Shown: piece after piece, positions 1 through 6,511 of the stretch
Numbering within the stretch: position 1 is the first letter of the stretch
Layout of the letters: the number at the start of each line of letters is the position of its first letter
Source: Acidobacteriaceae bacterium
Lineage (GTDB): Bacteria; Acidobacteriota; Terriglobia; Terriglobales; Acidobacteriaceae
Reading direction: 5' to 3'
Assembly (NCBI GenBank): GCA_030838305.1
Contig: JAUTWY010000227.1
Span: forward strand, 1 to 8,588
DNA: 8,588 nucleotides
Made by a program: the position numbers and the translations under genes
The notes under the pieces: generated by a model
What the model was told of the DNA's origin: nothing
Seen by the model: the letters and a program-made list of their open reading frames with translations, nothing else
Databases searched by the model: none

Positions 1-159
1 GACCAGGTCCCGAGGCGGGTAGCCGCAGACGGAGAGTTCGGGAAACAGGATGAGGCCGGCGCCTGCCGTCCGCGCCTGCTGCGCGAAGTTGACGATCCGG
101 GCAGCGTTGCCGGAAAAATCTCCAACTGTGGGATTAATTTGTCCCAGCGCGATCTTCAC
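1..159 (-). CDS. nadE: Glutamine-dependent NAD+ synthetase, N-terminal fragment (cut by the left edge)
   Basis: The 53 codons read leftward from a GTG at 159 begin MKIALGQINPTVGDFSGNAA and contain LILFPELSVCGYPPRDLV. This is the start of the N-terminal carbon-nitrogen hydrolase (glutaminase) domain of glutamine-hydrolysing NadE. The family releases ammonia from glutamine and uses it to amidate deamido-NAD+ with ATP, the last step of NAD+ synthesis in the cytoplasm. The glutamate in FPEL (about residue 41) matches the catalytic Glu of the nitrilase-type Glu-Lys-Cys triad. The Lys, the Cys and the whole synthetase domain lie outside the window. GTG is chosen because family homology begins exactly there, GGAA sits just upstream and no in-frame ATG precedes it. 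The gene diverges from the tRNA. Generic nitrilase-superfamily amidases are the main alternative, but QINPTVGDF followed by CGYPPRDL is typical of NadE. Confidence 0.88.
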   Translation of the reverse strand, partial: MKIALGQINPTVGDFSGNAARIVNFAQQARTAGAGLILFPELSVCGYPPRDLV

Positions 160-218
160 ACTTCCAGTGTAAAGGGACGGTGCGCGGGAGCCAAGTCAGC
201 AGAGTCTGGTCCGAGTGT

Positions 219-303
219 GGTCGCGGGCGACTCGCCCACGCCGAAGTGGCACGAACCGCGTGGGGACAGCCGCCCTCGGCTGTCCAGTCGAGCGAAGGTC
301 GAC
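219..303. repeat. Intergenic palindromic repeat block between nadE and tRNA-Ala
   Basis: Three inverted repeats lie close together. GGGCG at 225-229 pairs with CGCCC at 233-237 across a 3-base loop. GGACAGCCG at 264-272 pairs with CGGCTGTCC at 277-285, a perfect 9-bp stem with loop CCCT. GTCGA at 287-291 pairs with TCGAC at 299-303. No gene with family resemblance covers the block, and the long stem is not followed by a T-run, so it is unlikely to be an intrinsic terminator. The GC-rich stem style resembles dispersed palindromic elements I associate with Acidobacteriota spacers. That association is recalled and has not been checked. Confidence 0.5.
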
Positions 304-365
304 GGTTCTTTCGTCCCCCGACAAACGAGACCTGCCAACGGATCGTGGTGCGCAGCAACGAACGC

Positions 366-374
366 TGGTAAAAT
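366..374 (+). promoter_or_regulatory. Extended -10 promoter element for tRNA-Ala
   Basis: TGG followed by TAAAAT matches the TGn-TATAAT extended -10 consensus with five of six bases in the hexamer. It would start transcription near position 381, about 26 bases before the mature tRNA 5' end. No good -35 hexamer is seen 16-18 bases upstream, as is tolerated for extended -10 promoters. Confidence 0.5.
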
Positions 375-406
375 AGTCAAGCAGTCCAATCATCCATCCG
401 CTTCGT

Positions 407-482
407 GGGGCTATAGCTCAGTTGGGAGAGCGCGTCGTTCGCAACGACGAGGCCGTCGGTTCGAGCCCGACTAGCTCCACCA
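407..482 (+). tRNA. tRNA-Ala (anticodon CGC)
   Basis: A full cloverleaf folds. The acceptor GGGGCTA (407-413) pairs with TAGCTCC (472-478). The D-arm is GCTC/GAGC, the anticodon stem is CGTCG/CGACG around loop TTCGCAA, the variable loop is AGGCC, and the T-arm is GTCGG/CCGAC around TTCGAGC. Loop positions 34-36 are CGC, which reads the alanine codon GCG. The acceptor has the G3:U70 wobble pair that is the identity element for alanyl-tRNA synthetase, and A73 is the discriminator. The CCA tail is encoded (480-482). It lies between divergent nadE and co-directional pckG, apparently as a single tRNA. No clear terminator follows. Confidence 0.97.
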
Positions 483-626
483 AATTAACCTTAGGTCCCT
501 CATCCGCCCGCAGTGAGAGCCCGGTTCCGCGCCAATCTTACTCGCTTCTTCCCCTTTCTCGGCTCACCGTTGCGATGTGATCCGCATCTCATGTACGCAC
601 GGATGCGCAGCCAGTCGGCGGAACGC

Positions 627-635
627 TGGAATAAT
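627..635 (+). promoter_or_regulatory. Possible extended -10 promoter for pckG
   Basis: TGG followed by AATAAT fits an extended -10 element with five of six hexamer matches, in an AT-richer patch of an otherwise GC-rich leader. It would give a 5' untranslated region of roughly 95 bases before the ATG at 736. No convincing -35 is present. The rest of 483-735 shows no gene or other structure I can support, and pckG could also be read through from the tRNA. Confidence 0.3.
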
Positions 636-735
636 ATCCGCGAGTAAGAGAGAATAATAAGGCAGTTCTCCGCGACCCTGTTCCGCGACGCTGCCGCGAT
701 TTGTAGTTGGCTGCAGCGGAGAAGTATTCATCATC

Positions 736-2616
736 ATGGCTACTACTACGATAGAAGTCGAAGCCGCGGGTAAGTCTCGGCACAACAAGCTGGATCGCTG
801 GGTTGAAGAAGTTGCCCAGATGTGCAAACCAGATAGCATCCACTGGTGCGACGGCTCGTCCCAGGAACAGCAGTCCATTCTGCAGCTTTTGGTTCTCACC
901 GGGACAGCGATCCCGCTGGACCAGGCCAAGCGTCCAAATAGTTACCTGGTGCGTTCCGATCCCGCAGACGTTGCGCGAGTCGAAGACCAGACTTTTATCT
1001 GCTCAAAAACCAAAGAACAAGCCGGTCCCACCAACAACTGGGAAGATCCCGCGAAAATGAAACAGAAGCTGGCGGGATTGTTCACCGGTTCCATGGCGGG
1101 TCGCACCATGTACGTGGTTCCCTACAGCATGGGACCGATCGGCTCACCCATCTCAAAGATCGGTGTCGAGGTCACGGACTCTCCTTACGTTGTCGTCAGC
1201 ATGCACATCATGTCGCGCGTGGGCAGCCACGTACTCGACGTGCTTGGAGCCGATGGAGAGTTTGTGCGCGGTCTGCATTCGGTCGGCGCACCGCTCGTAC
1301 CCAATCAGCCGAACAAGCCATGGAACTGCAACGCGGAGCACAAGTACATCTGCCATTTTCCCGAGACGCGTGAGATCTGGTCCTATGGTTCCGGCTACGG
1401 GGGCAACGCTTTGCTGGGGAAGAAGTGCCACGCATTGCGAATTGCCTCCGTGCAGGCGCGCGACGAAGGCTGGATGGCGGAGCACATGCTGATTTTGAAG
1501 CTGATCAGCCCTTCCGGCCAGGTGAAGTATATGACCGGGGCTTTCCCTTCGGCTTGCGGCAAAACTAATCTGTCGATGCTGATTCCGACGCTGCCTGGTT
1601 GGAAGGTTGAGACCATCGGCGATGACATTGCCTGGATGAAGTTCGGAGCGGATGGCCGTCTTTACGCCATCAATCCGGAGTTCGGTTTCTTCGGAGTCGC
1701 GCCCGGCACGAGCATGAAATCGAATGCCAACGCCATGCTCACTGTTTCCAGAAATGCAGTCTTCACCAATTGCGCCATGACTCTCGATGGAGATGTGTGG
1801 TGGGAAGGGATGACCAAGCAGAAGCCTTCGAAGCTCATTGACTGGCTGCGCCGCCCCTGGACTCCGGATTCGGAGGGCAAGGCAGCGCATCCCAATTCCC
1901 GGTTTACCGTCGCAGCATCGCAGTGTCCGGTGATCGCTCCCGAGTGGGAAGATCCGAAGGGTGTGCCGATCGACGCCATCCTTTTCGGCGGACGGCGTGC
2001 CGGAATTGTTCCGCTGGTCACGGAAGCGTTCAACTGGCGGCACGGAACTTTCCTGGGCGCAACCGTCAGCAGCGAGACCACCGTCGCCGCTACAGGAAAA
2101 GTGGGACAGTTGCGGCGCGATCCCATGGCGATGCTTCCGTTTTGCGGCTACCACATGGGCGACTACTTCGCGCACTGGCTGAAAATGGGGACGGTCACCA
2201 GCGCCTCGAAACTCCCGAAAATCTTCTACGTCAACTGGTTTCGCAAAGAGAAAGATACGAGTAAAGATTCGAATAAGAATAAAGACAAAGAAAAAGATCT
2301 AGCTCAAGCCAAGTTCCTGTGGCCGGGGTACGGCGAAAACAGCCGCGTCTTGAAATGGATTTTCGAGCGTTGCGACGGCAAGGTTCACGCGAAAGATACT
2401 CCGATCGGACGAATCCCCGAAGTAGCCGATCTCGATACCAGCGGCCTGGACCTCCCCGCAGCCAAGGTGGAAGCCCTCCTCAACGTCGACATCGAAGGCT
2501 GGCTCGCCGAAGTGCCTTCAATCAAAGAGCACTTCGCCCAGTTCGGCACTCACCTCCCCGAGGGTCTGAACGCTGAAGTAAAAGAACTGGAGCAGCGCCT
2601 CCGCGCCGCAAAGTAG
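736..2616 (+). CDS. pckG: Phosphoenolpyruvate carboxykinase (GTP)
   Basis: The enzyme converts oxaloacetate + GTP to phosphoenolpyruvate + CO2 + GDP, the entry step of gluconeogenesis, in the cytoplasm. At 626 residues it is slightly longer than the usual 590-620. Visible motifs are the substrate-binding Arg123 (AGRTMYVVP), YGGN 221-224 followed by metal-region Lys229/230, His250, the P-loop PSACGKTN 271-278 with the hyper-reactive Cys274, the metal-binding GDDIAW 295-300 (Asp296, Asp297), NSR 387-389, FGGRR 417-421, the mobile lid around 445-457, and the guanine pocket Trp501-Phe502 / Phe527 / Tyr532 / Asn535. The P-loop cysteine and the WF...FLWPG pocket identify the GTP form, not the ATP form. 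Between the two halves of the guanine pocket is a lysine-rich insert (504-521), making this loop about 17 residues longer than in human PCK1. GGAG/AGAAG lies 11-14 bases before the ATG, a rather long spacing. The gene is convergent with the 2795-6480 operon. Confidence 0.97.
   Translation: MATTTIEVEAAGKSRHNKLDRWVEEVAQMCKPDSIHWCDGSSQEQQSILQLLVLTGTAIPLDQAKRPNSYLVRSDPADVARVEDQTFICSKTKEQAGPTNNWEDPAKMKQKLAGLFTGSMAGRTMYVVPYSMGPIGSPISKIGVEVTDSPYVVVSMHIMSRVGSHVLDVLGADGEFVRGLHSVGAPLVPNQPNKPWNCNAEHKYICHFPETREIWSYGSGYGGNALLGKKCHALRIASVQARDEGWMAEHMLILKLISPSGQVKYMTGAFPSACGKTNLSMLIPTLPGWKVETIGDDIAWMKFGADGRLYAINPEFGFFGVAPGTSMKSNANAMLTVSRNAVFTNCAMTLDGDVWWEGMTKQKPSKLIDWLRRPWTPDSEGKAAHPNSRFTVAASQCPVIAPEWEDPKGVPIDAILFGGRRAGIVPLVTEAFNWRHGTFLGATVSSETTVAATGKVGQLRRDPMAMLPFCGYHMGDYFAHWLKMGTVTSASKLPKIFYVNWFRKEKDTSKDSNKNKDKEKDLAQAKFLWPGYGENSRVLKWIFERCDGKVHAKDTPIGRIPEVADLDTSGLDLPAAKVEALLNVDIEGWLAEVPSIKEHFAQFGTHLPEGLNAEVKELEQRLRAAK
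2245..2298 (+). repeat. Degenerate hexanucleotide tandem repeat inside pckG
   Basis: Nine consecutive 6-base units related to AAAGAT (variants AAAGAG, AAAGAC, AAAGAA and more diverged copies) encode the dipeptide-like tract KEKDTSKDSNKNKDKEKD, residues 504-521. The tract has 14 G/C out of 54 bases (about 26%), against a GC-rich surrounding gene. The unit is a multiple of three, so copy-number change would keep the frame. Confidence 0.85.
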
Positions 2617-2619
2617 TGC

Positions 2620-2776
2620 CGCCCCGCGTAGCGTCCCGCCGGCCCAAACGCGGGCGAAGCCCGCGCCCAACATGGGTTGATTTTGTGGGTTCAGCCCCTT
2701 TTCGGGCTGAATTTCTAGTGCTTCCCAACCCGCGGCTTACGCCGCGGGCCGCATTGTTGCGCCGTTTCGCGGCTAC
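2620..2776. repeat. Cluster of intergenic palindromes between convergent genes
   Basis: Four hairpins follow one another. CGCGGGC 2649-2655 pairs with GCCCGCG 2659-2665 (loop GAA). TTCAGCCC 2690-2697 pairs with GGGCTGAA 2704-2711. CCCGCGGC 2729-2736 pairs with GCCGCGGG 2741-2748 (loop TTAC). GCCG 2761-2764 pairs with CGGC 2770-2773. The arms differ from one another, so this is a composite of palindromes and not a tandem or CRISPR array. The blocks resemble dispersed intergenic elements I recall from Acidobacteriota genomes (unverified). The position between the 3' ends of pckG and the minus-strand operon suits a bidirectional transcription-stop or mRNA-protecting role. Confidence 0.7.
2690..2714 (+). 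terminator. Possible bidirectional terminator hairpin after pckG
   Basis: A perfect 8-bp stem (TTCAGCCC with GGGCTGAA, 6-base loop) is followed by only three T residues on the plus strand, so it is a weak match to an intrinsic terminator. It lies 74 bases after the pckG stop and 84 bases beyond the end of the minus-strand operon. The flanking palindromes may contribute. Confidence 0.35.
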
Positions 2777-2794
2777 ACCGTTGATAGCTTGCAG

Positions 2795-3778
2795 TCACTT
2801 TGACTGCTGCGCGGACATGGTCTGCGCCAGCAGCTTCGCACAGTTGTAAACCGTGCCAGTGTAGGTCATGGGAAGGCCCACGCGTTCTCCTAACTCCACC
2901 ACCGCGCCCACCAGGGCTTCCAGTTCCATCGGACGGCCCGCTTCGAGGTCTTGCAGCATGGAGGTCTTGTGCTCGCCAACCTTTTCCGCTCCGGCAATTC
3001 GTTGGTCGATGGAAACCGGCAACTCCATGCCCAGCTTGTGGGAGACAGCTTCCACTTCCTGCATGATGTTTCGGATGACGGAACAGACTCCGGGATCGCG
3101 CAGCATCTGAGCGATGGTGGCGTGAGTCAATGCGCTGACCGGGTTCAGGGACGCGTTGCCCAGAAGCTTCACAAAAATTTCGTGCCGCATGCGCGCGCTG
3201 ATTGGACAACGAAAGCCCGAAGCCACGAGCGCCTCGGCAAGTTGGCGGACGCGATCGGAACGCGAACCATCAGGCTCGCCGATGGTAATGCGATTGCCCG
3301 AGATGTGCTGAATCACACCGGGGGCTGTAACCTCGGTTGAAAAATAAATGATGGAGCCAACCACTCGCCGCGCTTCAATGGCCGATGAGATCACGCCTGC
3401 GGGATCGATGCGCTCCAGGCGAAGCCCTTCCCATTCGCCGCCGAAACCCTGGAAGTACCACCACGGAATTCCATTCTGCGTGCTGACCACGGTGGTGTCC
3501 GGGCCCAGCACCGGCTTTAAATGAGGAGCGAGTTGTGGCAAGCCATGCGCTTTCACGCCCAGAAAAACTACCTCAACTGGACCAACTTCTTCGAGCGAGG
3601 CAGAGATCTTGGGCCGAGCGATGAAATCTCCGTCGCTACTTTTCACTTGCACGCCGTTTTCCCGCATGGCGTGAAGATGCGGCCCGCGCGCGAACAGCGT
3701 AACATCGAAGCCGGCTTGCGCCATGCGCGCACCGATGTAGCCTCCGATGGCTCCCGCTCCCGCAATCAGAAATTTCAT
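2795..3778 (-). CDS. ApbA/PanE-family reductase; usual annotation 2-dehydropantoate 2-reductase, candidate oxalyl-CoA reductase
   Basis: This 327-residue soluble NAD(P)H-dependent reductase opens with a Rossmann fingerprint, GAGAIGGYIG (7-16). Asn102 in TQNG, Lys204 in FVKLLGNASLNP and the C-terminal helical domain with LEAGRPMELEALVGAVVELG match the ketopantoate reductase fold; the Lys corresponds to the catalytic Lys of E. coli PanE. It differs from E. coli PanE in being about 25 residues longer, largely through the segment after TQNG (NGIPWWYF, then LERIDPAG, residues 102-127). This long form is a paralogous group. Methylobacterium PanE2, reported as oxalyl-CoA reductase, is as I recall annotated in the same family. 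It is the last gene of the operon, 23 bases after the CoA ligase stop, with only a weak purine-rich RBS. Oxalyl-CoA reduction to glyoxylate is inferred from the neighbours; ordinary ketopantoate reduction in pantothenate synthesis remains possible, although no other pan gene is nearby. Confidence 0.9.
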   Translation of the reverse strand: MKFLIAGAGAIGGYIGARMAQAGFDVTLFARGPHLHAMRENGVQVKSSDGDFIARPKISASLEEVGPVEVVFLGVKAHGLPQLAPHLKPVLGPDTTVVSTQNGIPWWYFQGFGGEWEGLRLERIDPAGVISSAIEARRVVGSIIYFSTEVTAPGVIQHISGNRITIGEPDGSRSDRVRQLAEALVASGFRCPISARMRHEIFVKLLGNASLNPVSALTHATIAQMLRDPGVCSVIRNIMQEVEAVSHKLGMELPVSIDQRIAGAEKVGEHKTSMLQDLEAGRPMELEALVGAVVELGERVGLPMTYTGTVYNCAKLLAQTMSAQQSK

Positions 3779-3801
3779 CGCTGCTTATCTTTCAGTGCTG
3801 C

Positions 3802-5313
3802 TCATCCATGCTTATCGATGAGCGCGGTAGCGAGAGCGCGGCGGCGAATTTTCCCGCTCCCCGTGGTCGGGATACTCTCCACTAGATAGATTTTCCGCGG
3901 ACATTTGTACTCCGCCATAAAAGCGCGGCAGTGCTTGATCAACTCGGATTCCGTCGTGCCGTGAGGTTGATGCAAAACTACCGCTGCGGCAACTTCTTCT
4001 CCGAGCGTGGCATGAGGAACGCCGAAGGCTACAGCGCTGGCGACTGCGGGATGACGCAGCAAAACCTCATCCACCTCGTGAGGCGCAATATTTTCGCCTC
4101 CGCGAATGATGATGTCTTTGATGCGGCCGGTCAGGTGCAAATAGCAGTCCGAATCGAGGAATCCCTGGTCGCCGGTGAGGAACCATCCATTCACAAAAGC
4201 GCGGGCATTGGCTTCAGGATTATTTTCATATCCACGAAATACGTTGGCGCCCTGAATCGCGATTTCGCCGCGCTCACCGGTTCCCAGGTGATTGCCGTCG
4301 TTGTCCATGATGCTGATTTGCAAGCCAGCGCCGACGCCGACTGAACCCGCCTTGCGATGTCGTGGAGGCAAAGGATTCGAAGTCATCTGATGCGCCGCTT
4401 CGGTCATGCCGTAGGCTTCGACGAAAGGCACGTTGAAGACTCCTTCGATCTTGTGAATGAGTTCCGTCGAGAGCGGCGCGCTGCACGAGCGCACAAAGCG
4501 CAGAGACTCGGCTTCCGCTGGCTTGTGAGAAGTGCGAGCGATCAGCAGTTGATGCATGGTGGGTACGCCCGAATACCAGGTCACGCGATGTTCGCGCACC
4601 GTCCGCCAGAAGGAGAGCGCATTGAATTTGGCGGGAATCACCACCGTGCCTCCGGAAAGCAAGGTCGACATGGCTGAGGCAATCAGGCCGTGAACGTGAA
4701 ACAGCGGCATGATGCACAGCGAAACATCGTCGACGGAGAGAGCGTACGTGTTGGCGATGTTTGCCGATGACACCGCCAAGTTGAAATGGCGCAGGGGAAC
4801 TCGTTTGGGACGGCCGGTGCTTCCACTGGTGTGCAGGATCAGGGCAATGTCGTCCGCAGTGGGCTCGGTTGCCTTAACTCCAGTAGGAGCGCCAGCGAGA
4901 TGAACGTTGCCTTGATCGGTCATCTCCACAGTGGAGACGGGGATGTTGCGGTCGGCGGCGGCCGTGCGCGCGAGCTCGGCGCCGGTTGGAGGGCAAAGCA
5001 AAACGCGGGCGTTCGTGTCTCCTAGAAAGAAATGAAATTCTTCATATGGGTACGCCGGATTTAGGGGAGCTGCGGTGCCGGCAATCGAAGCCGCCAGGAA
5101 ACTGACGATCGCGGGCAAGCCATTCGGCAACGCAATAGCCACAACATCGCCGCGGCGAATGCCAGCGGAGGCTAAAGAGTTGGCCATTTCGAGCACTTGC
5201 TGGCGCAGCGAATCGTAAGTGATGCGGAGTCCAGGCTCAGGAACAACGATTGCGGTGTGGCTGTCGGCGAAATGCAAAACGTCGAGGAGCGTTTGTGCCG
5301 ACTTCAATGTCAT
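3802..5313 (-). CDS. AMP-forming acyl-CoA synthetase, probable oxalate-CoA ligase (AAE3/Pcs60 type)
   Basis: This 503-residue ANL-superfamily enzyme activates a carboxylate with ATP to an acyl-AMP and transfers it to CoA. Visible motifs are the phosphate-binding loop HTSGSTGRPK (161-170), PLFHVHGL (203-210), the A5 motif YGMTEAAH (301-308), TGDQGF (380-385), the hinge region GRIKDIIIRGGENIAP (396-411) and the catalytic Lys488 in TTGSGK near the C-terminus. RFVRSCSAPL, the stretch from YGMTEA to SNPLP, GYENNPEAN and VAFGVPH follow plant AAE3 and yeast Pcs60, whose substrate is oxalate, more closely than long-chain or acetyl-CoA synthetases. There is no N-terminal targeting or membrane segment, so it is cytoplasmic. 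An oddity is Arg171 after the phosphate-loop lysine, where Gly is usual. It starts 12 bases after the aminotransferase stop, with an RBS overlapping that stop, so the two are probably translationally coupled. Oxalate as substrate is inference; other short acids cannot be excluded. Confidence 0.9.
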   Translation of the reverse strand: MTLKSAQTLLDVLHFADSHTAIVVPEPGLRITYDSLRQQVLEMANSLASAGIRRGDVVAIALPNGLPAIVSFLAASIAGTAAPLNPAYPYEEFHFFLGDTNARVLLCPPTGAELARTAAADRNIPVSTVEMTDQGNVHLAGAPTGVKATEPTADDIALILHTSGSTGRPKRVPLRHFNLAVSSANIANTYALSVDDVSLCIMPLFHVHGLIASAMSTLLSGGTVVIPAKFNALSFWRTVREHRVTWYSGVPTMHQLLIARTSHKPAEAESLRFVRSCSAPLSTELIHKIEGVFNVPFVEAYGMTEAAHQMTSNPLPPRHRKAGSVGVGAGLQISIMDNDGNHLGTGERGEIAIQGANVFRGYENNPEANARAFVNGWFLTGDQGFLDSDCYLHLTGRIKDIIIRGGENIAPHEVDEVLLRHPAVASAVAFGVPHATLGEEVAAAVVLHQPHGTTESELIKHCRAFMAEYKCPRKIYLVESIPTTGSGKIRRRALATALIDKHG

Positions 5314-5322
5314 TCGTTCTCG

Positions 5323-5327
5323 CCTCT
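5323..5327 (-). promoter_or_regulatory. Ribosome binding site of the CoA ligase, overlapping the upstream stop codon
   Basis: On the minus strand AGAGG shares two bases with the TAG stop (5328-5326) of the aminotransferase and sits 9 bases before the ATG at 5313. This supports both that start and translational coupling of the two genes. Confidence 0.7.
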
Positions 5328-6480
5328 AGCTCGAGTAACCACCTGCGATGAGGGCCTTCCTAAACTCCTTCAGGAAAAATTGCACGTTCTCTTCAGTGGC
5401 CAACGGACCCATCACGCCGATGCGGAAGACTTTACCTGCGAGCGGTCCAAAGCCGCCGGCGATTTCAACGCCCGGTCCATCCAAAAGGTGTTTGCGCACT
5501 TTGGCTTCGTCAACTCCGGCGGGAACACACACCGTGTTAAGGGTTGCGATCCGACGCGCTTCGGGAACATGCATCCGCAGACCCATGCCTTCAATGCCTT
5601 TGACAAAAACGCGGTTGCAACGGCGATGCCGCTCCCAGCGATTCTCAATCCCTTCCTCGGCGATGACCATCAACGCTTCGCGCAAGGCGTAGAACATGGA
5701 AATCGGAGCGGTGTGATGATAGCGGTGCGAGACGGTGGAGTAATCGTGAATCAGTTTGAGGTCCAGGTACCAACTGCGCGACGGAGTCGTGCGGGCGCGC
5801 AGAAATTCCATCGCCCGTTGCGACATCGCCATGGGAGATAAGCCCGGCGGACAGCTCAATCCTTTTTGCGTGCAGCTATAGGCGACGTCGATGCCAGTCT
5901 GGTCGAACTCAACCGGCACTCCGCCGAGAGAAGTGACGCAGTCCCCGATCACCAGAGCGCCAGCTTCGTGGGCGGCGGCGCAGATGGCCCGGCCTGATTG
6001 CAGCGCTCCCGTGGATGTCTCGGCGTGAACATACCCCACCACCTTCGGCTTTTCCCGATGGATGAATTCTCTGGCTTCATCGTCCGTGTAGGTCTCGCCC
6101 CAAAGTTTCTCAAAGCGCACCACGTTCGCGCCCTGGCGCTTGGCCATCTCCGTGAGTCGGTCGGAGAAATATCCATTGGCGAAGATGGCGAACTTTGCTT
6201 TGGGCTCTACAAAGTTGGTGACCGCAGCTTCCATGCCCGCGCTGCCGGTGCCAGAGATGACCAGGGTAGCGCCGTCGCTAGTTCCGTAAGCGGTCTTGAG
6301 CAGTTGTTGAACGTCGCTCATTACTTGAATGAAATAGGGGTCGAGATGCCCGACAATTGGCTTCGACAACGCCTCGTACACGCGCGGATGAACCAAGCTG
6401 GGTCCGGGACCGAACAGATAGCGGTGAGGCGGTTGCAGGGCAGGGAATTGAAGTGCGGCGGGCTGTTCGATGGCGCTCAT
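5326..6480 (-). CDS. Class-V alanine (or serine)-glyoxylate aminotransferase
   Basis: This PLP enzyme of 384 residues, the normal family length, moves an amino group from alanine or serine to glyoxylate, giving glycine and pyruvate or hydroxypyruvate. Motifs match the AGXT family: FGPGPSLVHPRV (23-34), PIVGHLDP (41-48), the cofactor phosphate region SGTGSAGMEAA (76-86), Asp180 in IGDCVTSLGG, the Schiff-base lysine Lys206 in SCTQKGLSCPPG, YHHTAP (254-259) and the substrate carboxylate Arg353 in VFRIGVMG. The ATG at 6480 is preferred over an in-frame ATG at 6588. Homology starts just after it, GAGG lies 4 bases and GGAG 12 bases upstream, and the extra 36 residues look like non-coding sequence. 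It is the first gene of the operon with the CoA ligase and the PanE-like reductase, which places glyoxylate at the centre of the operon. The preferred amino donor cannot be told from sequence; phosphonate or other class-V transaminases are less likely. Confidence 0.93.
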   Translation of the reverse strand: MSAIEQPAALQFPALQPPHRYLFGPGPSLVHPRVYEALSKPIVGHLDPYFIQVMSDVQQLLKTAYGTSDGATLVISGTGSAGMEAAVTNFVEPKAKFAIFANGYFSDRLTEMAKRQGANVVRFEKLWGETYTDDEAREFIHREKPKVVGYVHAETSTGALQSGRAICAAAHEAGALVIGDCVTSLGGVPVEFDQTGIDVAYSCTQKGLSCPPGLSPMAMSQRAMEFLRARTTPSRSWYLDLKLIHDYSTVSHRYHHTAPISMFYALREALMVIAEEGIENRWERHRRCNRVFVKGIEGMGLRMHVPEARRIATLNTVCVPAGVDEAKVRKHLLDGPGVEIAGGFGPLAGKVFRIGVMGPLATEENVQFFLKEFRKALIAGGYSS

Positions 6481-6511
6481 AAATCCTCGTCTCTCCAAGC
6501 TGTACTTAAGG

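Noticed and set aside
375..380. TTGACT on the minus strand as a -35 box for nadE
   Set aside because: No acceptable -10 hexamer follows at 16-18 bases, and the site overlaps the tRNA extended -10, so the match is probably chance.
139..474. A 111-codon plus-strand frame running through the palindrome block and most of the tRNA
   Set aside because: Its C-terminal part is the typical false translation of a tRNA gene, its start lies antisense inside nadE, and the composition follows the palindromes rather than a protein family.
1153..2175. A 340-codon open frame antisense to pckG
   Set aside because: It mirrors the codon bias of a certain GC-rich gene, has no recognisable motif, and covers the conserved core of PEP carboxykinase.
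2649..2773. CRISPR-like array in the convergent spacer
   Set aside because: The elements are inverted repeats with different arm sequences and no repeated unit separated by uniform spacers. No cas gene is present.
5197..5841. A 214-codon plus-strand frame across the CoA ligase/aminotransferase junction
   Set aside because: It is antisense to two well-supported genes and has no family resemblance.
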